NCBI GenBank assembly: GCA_964471215.1
Contig: CAYYFC010000063.1
Span: 1 to 5,098, forward strand
From: Archaeoglobus_B sp964471215
Lineage (GTDB): Archaea > Halobacteriota > Archaeoglobi > Archaeoglobales > Archaeoglobaceae
DNA length: 5,098 bases
Direction: 5' to 3'
The translations under genes were made by a program, and so were the position numbers. The notes beneath the pieces are model-generated. The model did not search any database, was not told the DNA's origin, and was given only the letters and a program-made list of their open reading frames with translations. Positions within the stretch are counted from its first letter, which is position 1; every line of letters starts with the position of its first letter. Below are positions 1 to 4,680 of this stretch, piece after piece.

Positions 1-18
1 TGACAAAATCGATCCAAG

Positions 19-38
19 CTTCGCCCTTCAGGGCGGAG
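19..38 (+). repeat. Left-end hairpin of the IS605-type element
   Basis: An 8-bp stem (19-26 with 31-38, including one T-G pair) closes a TTCA loop at 27-30. In this family such subterminal hairpins are bound by TnpA on the mobile strand. The element at 2704-2947 has a left hairpin with the same TTCA loop. Confidence 0.75.
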
Positions 39-42
39 TAAC

Positions 43-90
43 ATTTAAACAACACTCTATTGTATTCAGTAAGAGTGTAGTGGGGTGGGT
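43..90 (+). promoter_or_regulatory. tnpA leader: TATA-like box, long-loop hairpin and Shine-Dalgarno
   Basis: A TATA-like ATTTAAA lies at about 42-48. Downstream, ACACTCT (52-58) can pair perfectly with AGAGTGT (72-78) around a 13-base loop. A G-rich stretch, GGGGTGGG at 82-89, ends 4 bases before the TTG start at 94 and contains GGTG, an archaeal ribosome-binding core. In IS200, a leader stem-loop is known to hold down transposase expression. A similar role here is an inference. Confidence 0.4.
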
Positions 91-93
91 TAA

Positions 94-511
94 TTGAGTG
101 AAACATGGAATAGACTAAAATCTACAAGGTATGCAAAATACATGTGCAACTATCATTTTGTCTGGATTCCGAAGTACAGAAGAGATGTTTTAGTTAATGA
201 AGTATGAATACACTAAAGAAGTCTTAGAAGAAATAGCAAAAGAGCTAGGATGCGAAATAATAGCTTTGTATATAAAGCCAGATCATATTCATTTGTTTGT
301 ATCATGCCCACCCCGCTACGCTCCCTCTTACTTGGCAAACTATTTCAAAGGAAAGAGTGCAAGGAAAATTTTGCAGAGGTTTCCAGAGCTGAAAACCAAA
401 GCAAACAGAGGTAAATTGTGGACAAGAAGATATTTTGTTGCTACCGCTGGAAATGTTAGTTCTGAGACGATAAAGAGGTATATAGAGGAGGCGAAGAGTC
501 GTGCTGATTAG
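94..511 (+). pseudogene. tnpA: IS200/IS605 TnpA (HUH Y1 transposase), frameshifted
   Basis: TnpA cuts and rejoins single-stranded element ends with a single catalytic tyrosine. The N-terminal part reads from TTG at 94 and contains the family motif HFVWIPKYRR, then meets TGA at 205-207. The rest continues one frame over, through 197-511, with the HUH motif (PDHIHLF, histidines coded near 284-292) and the catalytic tyrosine in ETIKRYIEEAK (TAT at 479-481). The two parts together give about 140 residues, the normal size for the family, so a single base gained or lost around 191-207 explains the break. An ATG at 197 could start a 104-residue C-terminal piece, but that piece lacks the first strand of the fold. 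Programmed frameshifting is not excluded, but I see no slippery run at the junction. The 3' end overlaps tnpB by 11 bases. Confidence 0.88.
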
Positions 512-1427
512 AACGTGCAGGGTTAGGTTGATCGTGGATAACGAAACGGAGAAGAAACTATTTGAGTTAGGAGATATCTTTGCTAAGTGTTGGAACGAAG
601 TTAACTATCTTAGAAGACAGCAGTTCTTCAACGAAGTCGGTGTAGATTTCAAAACAACCATTCATCTCAAAGGGAAGCAAGGAAGGTTAGAAATTCATTA
701 CGATGCGGTAACGAAAAGATGGTACGCTTACATTCCATTCAAAGTCGAAAAGAAGATTGTAAGAAATGATTGGAGAAAAGTACCTTTAGCTCCTTCAGGA
801 AACAAAGAAGTTGGCATCGATTTAGGAATAAACAATCTGTTTGCTGTGTTCGTTGAAGATGGAACCACGTTTCCGATCAGTGGGAGACCTTTGAAGGCAG
901 AAGCTTTCTACTGGAGGAAAAAGATTGCTGAAGCTCAATCTAAAGGGATATGGACAGAGTTAGGAAGTACTACACCATTTAGAGGAGCAGATGGGAGCAT
1001 TATGTTAGATCAAATCTAAGATATTTGTTCGAGAAGTTGTACAAGCTTGGAGTTTCGAGAATTAAGGTTGGTTATCCTAAATACATTGCAAGAGAACCTA
1101 ATAAAAGTGCAAAAGTCAATTTCGAGATTACGAACCTATGGAGCTACAGAAAATTACATCAGTGGATTAAAGATCTTTGTGAGGAATATGGTATGGAATA
1201 CATTCCTATTGAAGAGGAATATACATCAAAGATTTGTCCACTCTGTGGAGAAATACATAGCAACGGTAGAAGTTTGCCCAATTAAAAAGAAAGCTATGAA
1301 TGCAGATTTAGTTGGAGCGTTTAATATCCTCCATAACGCCGAGTCCCCGCAAGGGGATAGGCGTAACGGGAGTAAGACCGCTCCCCTTAGCTCACTCCCC
1401 GCCCTCACTGGGATCCTCGCCCTCTAG
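501..1427 (+). pseudogene. tnpB: TnpB RNA-guided nuclease, multiply broken
   Basis: TnpB is the omega-RNA-guided DNA nuclease of IS605 elements and the ancestor of Cas12. Reading starts at GTG 501, overlapping tnpA. Around residues 50-54 the sequence jumps from an N-terminal motif (NYLRRQQFF) to KGKQGRLEIHYD, which normally lies about 100 residues further on, so most of the REC/WED part seems deleted. RuvC-I follows (VGIDLGINNL, Asp at 819-821). The frame is lost near 945. The true continuation is a second frame carrying an in-frame TAG (980-982), then VGYPKYIAREPN, the glutamate-rich EEEYTSK (1211-1228) and the zinc-knuckle CPLCGE. It shifts again near 1260-1275 into a third frame with NADLVGAFNIL (RuvC-III Asp at 1305-1307). 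The second zinc knuckle reads CPIK, so one cysteine is missing. The final TAG (1425-1427) falls in the right-end hairpin. It is certainly non-functional as written. Confidence 0.9.
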
Positions 1428-1443
1428 GGCGGAAGGAGGTCAG
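1332..1443 (+). ncRNA. Candidate omega-RNA (TnpB guide scaffold) at the right end
   Basis: In TnpB systems the guide RNA covers the tnpB 3' end and the element's right end, and the guide comes from the flank. Three hairpins occur in series here. The first has an outer stem ACGCC/GGCGT (1336-1340 with 1360-1364) and an inner stem TCCCC/GGGGA (1344-1348 with 1353-1357), capped by a GCAA tetraloop of GNRA type. The second is GGGAG/CTCCC (1368-1372 with 1381-1385). The third is the right-end hairpin at 1417-1432. The density of perfect stems, in a stretch that also codes TnpB's tail, supports an RNA role. The 5' end is unknown and processing cannot be seen. The expected guide would begin just after the tip, at about 1443. 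Confidence 0.5.
1417..1432 (+). repeat. Right-end hairpin of the IS605-type element
   Basis: The stem TCGCCC/GGGCGG (1417-1422 with 1427-1432) closes a TCTA loop. The 15 bases at 1418-1432 are identical to 2925-2939 in the mini-element, which ties the two elements to one family. The tnpB stop codon TAG uses bases of this loop and stem. Confidence 0.75.
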
Positions 1444-1471
1444 ATTAGATGATACCTAAAAGAAAAATGAG

Positions 1472-1483
1472 TTTTTAAAATAT
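1472..1483 (+). promoter_or_regulatory. TATA box for the GGCT-like gene
   Basis: A T-then-A-rich box (TTTTTAAAATAT) is centred about 25 bases before the ATG at 1502. That is the normal distance from TATA box to transcription start in archaea, so the message is probably leaderless. There is no Shine-Dalgarno sequence before the ATG. The box lies just outside the IS right tip. Confidence 0.6.
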
Positions 1484-1501
1484 GTAACATCAGATTTTCT
1501 T

Positions 1502-1933
1502 ATGCTTTTATTCGCCTATGGAACACTTGTAAATCCAAAAAAGGCTGAAAGGATATTTAGGAGGAGACCAAAATTTAAGGTGGCATTTTTACCAAATTAT
1601 GAACTCGTTTTTAACGTTAAATCTCCTCAAGGATTGGGTAATCCAAATATAAGGTTTGGTGGAAGAGGTGTATGGGGTGTTGTCTATGAAGTTTGCGAGG
1701 ATGATTTGAAAAGATTAGATATGGTAAGTCCAAGATATGAGAGGGTTGAGATAGAAGTAATAGTTGATAAAAAAAGAGTTAAAGCCTGGACTTATATAGG
1801 AAAGAAGATAGATCATGGAATCCTACCTGATAAATCCTGTATAGAGAAAATTATAGAGGGGGCGGAAATTTACGGATTTCCAAAAGAATATGTGAACTGG
1901 CTGAGGAATATAAAGAAATCCCTTGAAAGATAA
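1502..1933 (+). CDS. Gamma-glutamylcyclotransferase-like (AIG2/GGCT-fold) protein
   Basis: This 143-residue protein has the GGCT/AIG2 family layout. The N-terminal substrate-loop motif FAYGTLV is at residues 4-10. The strand VWGVVYEV is at 57-64, LKRLD at 69-73, and a C-terminal helix with IIEGAEIYGFPKEY at 117-130. Family members release 5-oxoproline from gamma-glutamyl peptides or act on gamma-glutamylamines, in the cytoplasm. The family usually has a catalytic glutamate a few residues after the LD pair. Here the stretch reads LDMVSPRYERV, is shorter than usual and has no glutamate at that place, so enzymatic activity is doubtful; Glu80 or Glu83 might substitute. The ATG at 1502 fits the leaderless promoter and places YGTL at the right distance from the N-terminus. 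It converges on the hydrolase gene, 53 bases away. Fold assignment is firm, substrate unknown. Confidence 0.85.
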   Translation: MLLFAYGTLVNPKKAERIFRRRPKFKVAFLPNYELVFNVKSPQGLGNPNIRFGGRGVWGVVYEVCEDDLKRLDMVSPRYERVEIEVIVDKKRVKAWTYIGKKIDHGILPDKSCIEKIIEGAEIYGFPKEYVNWLRNIKKSLER

Positions 1934-1978
1934 TTATGTACTTTTAATATAAATTAAATAAATTTAGATCAATAATTA

Positions 1979-1996
1979 GACAGACTTTAGTCTGTT
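1979..1996 (-). terminator. Palindrome over the hydrolase stop codon, possible terminator
   Basis: CAGACT (1981-1986) and AGTCTG (1989-1994) are perfect inverted repeats around TT, extended by A1980-T1995 and a G-T pair. The palindrome overlaps the minus-strand TAA at 1987-1989. On the minus strand it is followed by an A/T-rich tract to about 1934, shared with the convergent + gene. This would suit transcript ends for both genes. The 2-base centre is tight for an RNA loop, so the real loop would be larger. Confidence 0.35.
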
Positions 1997-2580
1997 ACCG
2001 ATTTATATAACTCCAACAAATCTTCTTTAAATTTGGATGGATTATTAAGATATGCTGGATGGTCAGCATTATTATAAATTATGAGTTTAGCATTTAGGAG
2101 TTTTGATAACTTCTTCATATTGTCTAAAGATACTATTTTATCATTTTCTCCATATATTATATATGTAGTTACTTTAAAATTTTTATAGCTCTCCATTAAA
2201 TCCTCTTCAAAACATCTCACTGGTGCTATCAGCAGTAATCCCTTAACGTTATTTTTTAAGCTATATTTGAGTGCAATATATCCTCCAAGACTTGCACCCA
2301 CTATTATAGGTTCAAGATCCCCGATTATTTTTTTAACCAAGTTGACATTTGAATTTGGGTCTTTCGTCTTCGGATTACACTTACTTTTTAGACCATAAGG
2401 CATATCAATAGCTATAAATGGTATTCCTCTTTTTTCAAGAAAATCTAAAACATTGATTTCACGCCAGACTTCACTCGTAAAGACATAACCGTGCAAGAAG
2501 ACTACTGGCGTATTTGAAACATTGTTACTGCGGATTATTCTGCACGTAAATTCATCAATTTTAACGGTTTCCTCAATCAT
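1987..2580 (-). CDS. Small alpha/beta hydrolase, CIB/ABHD14-like
   Basis: This 197-residue, single-domain, soluble alpha/beta hydrolase has a complete catalytic set. An oxyanion-hole segment VVFLHGY is at residues 26-32, the nucleophile elbow GASLGG has Ser97, the acid is Asp147 in YGENDKIV, and the base is His174 in NADHPAYLNNP. The short length, with almost no lid domain, and the pattern LHGY-x-FTSEVW followed by FIAIDMPYG resemble the CIB/ABHD14 group more than lipases or haloalkane dehalogenases. The substrate is unknown; an esterase or deacylase role is the natural guess. The ATG at 2580 sits about 30 bases from a TATA box, giving a leader of a few bases at most. It is transcribed alone, convergent with the GGCT-like gene and downstream of the decayed module. 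No signal peptide is visible. Confidence 0.88.
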   Translation of the reverse strand: MIEETVKIDEFTCRIIRSNNVSNTPVVFLHGYVFTSEVWREINVLDFLEKRGIPFIAIDMPYGLKSKCNPKTKDPNSNVNLVKKIIGDLEPIIVGASLGGYIALKYSLKNNVKGLLLIAPVRCFEEDLMESYKNFKVTTYIIYGENDKIVSLDNMKKLSKLLNAKLIIYNNADHPAYLNNPSKFKEDLLELYKSVTD

Positions 2581-2606
2581 GTTAATTATTACTACTATTG
2601 TGTTAA

Positions 2607-2614
2607 CTTATAAT
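2607..2614 (-). promoter_or_regulatory. TATA box for the alpha/beta hydrolase
   Basis: Read on the minus strand, ATTATAAG is centred about 30 bases upstream of the ATG at 2580. Transcription would start near 2585, leaving a leader of only a few bases. The stretch GTTAA...TTAAC (2581-2585 and 2603-2607) is a weak inverted repeat between box and start. Confidence 0.5.
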
Positions 2615-2707
2615 TGTTGCACAAATCGATGATTACTATTTTAATCCTTCAATTGCATGATATTCTCAATCACTCTAAGCGATTTTATAAAAACGTTGCT
2701 TGCAAAA

Positions 2708-2727
2708 CCTCACTCTTCAGAGCGGGG
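2708..2727 (+). repeat. Left-end hairpin of the mini-element
   Basis: Bases 2708-2715 pair with 2720-2727 around TTCA, with one A-C mismatch and one T-G pair. It has the same loop, stem length and position relative to the end as the left hairpin at 19-38. Confidence 0.7.
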
Positions 2728-2779
2728 ATACGTGAGGGGGGATGTTGGAGATAGTTTTAAATAAATGTGAAAGGTATAT

Positions 2780-2947
2780 AATGACCTTGTAACCGTTAAG
2801 GCTGGAAAGCATGTAAGGGCTGGTGTAAAGGTAGCCGAGGAGTCTGTTAGGATACCTTAGCGGCTGCGTGAATCAGTCGAGGAGGATAAGGGTCGCAGGG
2901 GCGACCAAACCCCTCTCGAAGCTCCGCCCTCTAGGGCGGTAGGTCAC
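2780..2947 (+). ncRNA. Candidate solo omega-RNA in the mini-element, with possible pseudoknot
   Basis: Several stems occur in series: AGCCG/CGGCT (2833-2837 with 2861-2865); GGTCGC/GCGACC (2891-2896 with 2901-2906), perfect with an AGGG loop; and the right-end stem (2924-2929 with 2934-2939). The AGGG loop (2897-2900) is complementary to CCCT at 2911-2914, which would make an H-type pseudoknot. Pseudoknots are a known feature of TnpB omega-RNAs. TATA-like boxes at about 2754-2763 and 2775-2782 could drive transcription. If it is an omega-RNA, its guide would begin at about 2947-2948, in the flank, and it would need a TnpB supplied from elsewhere. The 5' end is unknown. Confidence 0.45.
2924..2939 (+). 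repeat. Right-end hairpin of the mini-element
   Basis: The perfect stem CCGCCC/GGGCGG (2924-2929 with 2934-2939) has a TCTA loop. Positions 2925-2939 are identical to 1418-1432 of the first element. Confidence 0.75.
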
Positions 2948-3390
2948 AAATAAAAGGCAGATTTTTCTTTAATATACCTCTAATCCAAGATATATCTATA
3001 ATCCTAGGATTTAATCCAATTTCCTTAAAGATTTCATTAATACCGTTTGATTTTGCTCCACTGTAAAACGGAAAATTTTTATTTATTTCTTCTCTTTGAT
3101 AATGAAAGCGTTTTGAATAGATCTCTTTTTATAAATTGCTATTAATAACTCTTCAAAAATCTTCTCAATTTAGTCCTAATTGATTCATCTACTCATTTTC
3201 TATCTATTACTATAACCTTACGCTTCGCAACCCTTTCAAATTTGAAATCGCTCTTTTTGAATTTGGTAACGTCTAAATCAGATATCTGTATACGGCCACA
3301 TCAAATGTATAGTAGCCCTTCATCCTTATTTAACGCAACGAGAACCCGTCTTAACAGTTACAAATAGAATTGCATTTAAAGAGTCTCTAA

Positions 3391-3567
3391 TCATTTTAAA
3401 ACACCTCTTGTAGCTCCAGCTAACTCTTTTATCTCCACTACTATCGGTTTACCCCAAAGTTCCTTCAAAATGTCGGAATACTTACTCTGCACTTCCTCTG
3501 GTATATAGATAACGTATCCCTTCTTCCCGTAGCTTGTCAGCCTCCCCACGAATACTATGCCCCTCAT
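3391..3567 (-). CDS. Small 58-residue protein, antitoxin-like layout
   Basis: This intact 58-residue frame begins MRGIVFVGRLTSYGKKGYV and ends ELAGATRGVLK. The centre reads VIYIPEEVQSKYSDILKELW followed by GKPIVVEIKE. A strand, a G-Y-x-IYIPEEV segment, a short helix and a final strand recall the small swapped-hairpin (AbrB/SpoVT-like) DNA-binding proteins that serve as antitoxins or regulators. That resemblance is by pattern only and is not secure. It is the first gene behind a strong TATA box with symmetric flanks, 26 bases from the ATG, so the message is probably leaderless. Its TGA overlaps the ATG of the ruined partner gene (ATGA), which implies translational coupling when both were intact. 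It has no frame damage although its partner is heavily decayed, so it may still be used or may have gone silent later. It is below usual length cut-offs and easy to miss. Confidence 0.7.
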   Translation of the reverse strand: MRGIVFVGRLTSYGKKGYVIYIPEEVQSKYSDILKELWGKPIVVEIKELAGATRGVLK

Positions 3568-3569
3568 TA

Positions 3570-3606
3570 CCTATTATAGGATGGAAAAATTTATAAACTT
3601 TTCCAT
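3570..3606 (-). promoter_or_regulatory. Symmetric promoter/operator of the small-gene module
   Basis: The TATA box TTTATAAA (plus-strand 3590-3597) is centred 26 bases before the ATG at 3567. It is framed by a perfect 8-bp inverted repeat, ATGGAAAA at 3581-3588 and TTTTCCAT at 3599-3606. A second palindrome, CCTAT-T-ATAGG (3570-3580), lies at the expected transcription start. A dimeric repressor bound to either site would block TBP/TFB or initiation, so autoregulation by the 58-residue product is plausible. That is an inference. Confidence 0.6.
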
Positions 3607-3729
3607 TCTATTTATCTCAAGGAATGTTGTGTCGTATGTAGGGCAAGAAGTTAGTTAATATTAATTTTTTAATGTTAAGAATTGTAGTAAGGGTTTCTTG
3701 CAAGCAGACTATAAGATAAACCAGTATTT

Positions 3730-4680
3730 TCAGCACCAGAGAAACAAAACGAGTGTAATCACAAAAATTAAGATGATATTCCTTAGAGCCATAGACATCA
3801 CCATAATTTTGCTCCCAATTTCAGCTCCAAATATGCCGATATAATAAGGTACTAAGTATCTAACCGATGCGATACTTGTAATTAGTTCAGCAAAAAGTAG
3901 ACTTAGAATGATCTCTTTTTGGCTCAACAAGCCTCTGCTCATCAAATCAGCCGCAACAGTGCATGATGAAACATAGCCACCAAAGTGCGCTACAATTATC
4001 GCCAATCCAGTAGATTCGATTGGAAGATAGCTTGAGAACATCTTTAGATTTTCAATAAGTGAGTCAAAAAATCCAAGAGTAACTAAGCAGTTCACAATTA
4101 AAATCGTTATCGTCATTGTAATTGAAATCCTTTTTATCGTACTTATAGCATTTTTTATACTCTTCTCGAAAGCCTTTTTAAGTGTGGGTCTTATCATATG
4201 TCCCATCATAGGTAAATTATTTTGTTCACCATCGCGCCTCTCATTCAATAGTATCCTTCCAATGAGCATTACGATCAATGTCTTCAACAAACCAACAAGA
4301 GATAGGAGAAGAAAGTAAATTAATCCTGTGAAACCGAGTAGAGGTATTAAAACTGGAAGCATATACCTCCAGTGCATGATTATAGCTGGAAAAGAATTTA
4401 TAATTGAAGATATATAAAGTTCTCTCTTTTCGATCAATTTGTTTTTGTAGTATTCAACAAGCATTGAATTTGCAGCAGTAGGAGATATAAATGCTGTAAC
4501 AAAGCTAACTCCACACTCCTTTCTCAATCTCGCAAATGATACAATTGGTTTTGCGACGATAGACACTTTGTCTACATAGCCAATGTTTATAATGAATTCT
4601 GCAAATACAACTCCAAAAGCAGAGATCGGGACAATTCTTATCAGGAATTTTAACGTTTGAATGATGATCTCTTCGATCAT
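3730..4680 (-). CDS. Nucleoside-recognition (Gate) domain membrane protein
   Basis: This 316-residue polytopic membrane protein resembles the Gate/nucleoside-recognition family, which includes spore maturation proteins SpmA/SpmB and parts of nucleoside and FeoB-type transporters. Hydrophobic segments lie at about residues 10-34, 88-103, 107-144 (probably two), 186-206, 224-246, 255-280 and 293-315. Semi-polar, glycine-, proline- or serine-bearing stretches fit the family's broken helices: FISPTAANS at 64-72, INSFPAIIMHW at 94-104 and HFGGYVSSCTVAADL at 232-246. A charged cytoplasmic loop spans about 145-182. The ATG at 4680 overlaps the TGA of the upstream ABC ATPase (ATGA), so the two are translationally coupled. 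Genes of this type are seen beside cobalamin, iron or other metal uptake loci in archaea, but the substrate is not evident here. It could serve as an alternative channel partner for the ATPase or as an independent transporter. Confidence 0.75.
   Translation of the reverse strand: MIEEIIIQTLKFLIRIVPISAFGVVFAEFIINIGYVDKVSIVAKPIVSFARLRKECGVSFVTAFISPTAANSMLVEYYKNKLIEKRELYISSIINSFPAIIMHWRYMLPVLIPLLGFTGLIYFLLLSLVGLLKTLIVMLIGRILLNERRDGEQNNLPMMGHMIRPTLKKAFEKSIKNAISTIKRISITMTITILIVNCLVTLGFFDSLIENLKMFSSYLPIESTGLAIIVAHFGGYVSSCTVAADLMSRGLLSQKEIILSLLFAELITSIASVRYLVPYYIGIFGAEIGSKIMVMSMALRNIILIFVITLVLFLWC

Larger units (their letters stand above)
17..1443 (+). mobile_element. Decayed IS200/IS605-family element (tnpA + tnpB)
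   Basis: This is an IS200/IS605-type element, which moves as single-stranded DNA using a HUH tyrosine transposase and carries the RNA-guided nuclease TnpB. It is recognised by a left hairpin (19-38), a tnpA remnant, an overlapping tnpB remnant, and a right hairpin (1417-1432). There are no long terminal inverted repeats or obvious target duplications, as expected for the family. Both proteins are interrupted, so it cannot move on its own as read here, but both end hairpins are still well paired and could be used by a related transposase. Exact tips are uncertain. The right tip is placed at 1442-1443 because the second element in this window also ends in GGTCA after its hairpin. The left tip is only bracketed to about 10-20. 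Confidence 0.85.
2704..2947 (+). mobile_element. IS605-derived non-autonomous mini-element (MITE-like)
   Basis: About 240 bases are bounded by a left hairpin with a TTCA loop (2708-2727) and a right hairpin (2924-2939) that shares 15 identical bases with the right end of the first element. Both right ends continue to GGTCA. It carries no transposase. What coding potential remains looks like the two ends of a tnpB gene joined: MLEIVLNKCERYIMTL from ATG 2742 to TAA 2790-2792, and another frame with VKAGKHVRAGVKVAEESV ending at TAG 2858-2860. I therefore read it as an internal-deletion derivative kept for its ends and RNA. Similar palindrome-associated elements derived from IS605 are known from haloarchaea. 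It lies inside the ruined gene at 2641-3394. Tips are approximate, especially on the left (2703-2706). Confidence 0.72.
2641..3394 (-). pseudogene. Ruined partner gene of about 170 codons, interrupted by a mini-element
   Basis: I do not recognise the family. The frame opens at ATG 3394, overlapping the upstream 58-codon gene by ATGA, and reads MIRDSLNAILFVTVK. It then shifts by one base near 3350 into RRVLVALNKDEGLLYI, meets TGA (3303-3301), and continues in frame with GRIQISDLDVTKF and RKVIVIDRK to a second TGA (3195-3193). The same frame goes on as VDESIRTKLR, shifts to KIFEELLIAIYKK, and shifts again near 3125 to RFHYQREEINKNF, then INEIFKEIGLNPRIIDIS and GILKKNLPFI. The mini-element (2704-2947) follows. 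Beyond it the tail SNVFIKSLRVIENIMQLKD ends at TAA 2641. The product is charged, lysine-rich and without membrane segments. These pieces join into one coherent protein, so this is one dead gene. Its place behind a tiny promoter-proximal gene recalls a toxin or effector, which is an inference. Confidence 0.65.

Noticed and set aside
197..511. Functional short TnpA starting at ATG 197
   Set aside because: It keeps HUH and Tyr but lacks the N-terminal strand with HFVWIPKYRR, which is present just upstream in another frame. A frameshifted gene is the simpler reading.
1025..1285. A separate gene with its own start in the tnpB region
   Set aside because: It aligns in order with the middle of TnpB (GYPKYIAREPN, EEEYTSK, CPLCGE), so it is a displaced segment of the broken gene and not an independent protein.
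1226..1408. Minus-strand open frame of 60 codons
   Set aside because: It lies opposite the tnpB 3' end and right-end hairpins and is rich in Arg and Leu from G/C-rich structured DNA. It has no recognisable motif or promoter, so it is a shadow frame.
2816..2870. tRNA-like gene in the G/C-rich part of the mini-element
   Set aside because: No acceptor stem, T-loop GTTCRA motif or CCA-ready 3' end could be fitted. The stems fit an element-derived RNA better.
3193..3303. Selenocysteine reading of the TGA codons
   Set aside because: The frame also has three frameshifts and an element insertion, the surroundings do not look like a known selenoprotein, and no insertion element is evident.
3607..3729. 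Hidden short gene or clear terminator between the small-gene promoter and the Gate-domain gene
   Set aside because: The stretch is A/T-rich with short palindromes such as CTTGCAAG and TTAATATTAA, but holds no convincing frame, stable hairpin or start signal.
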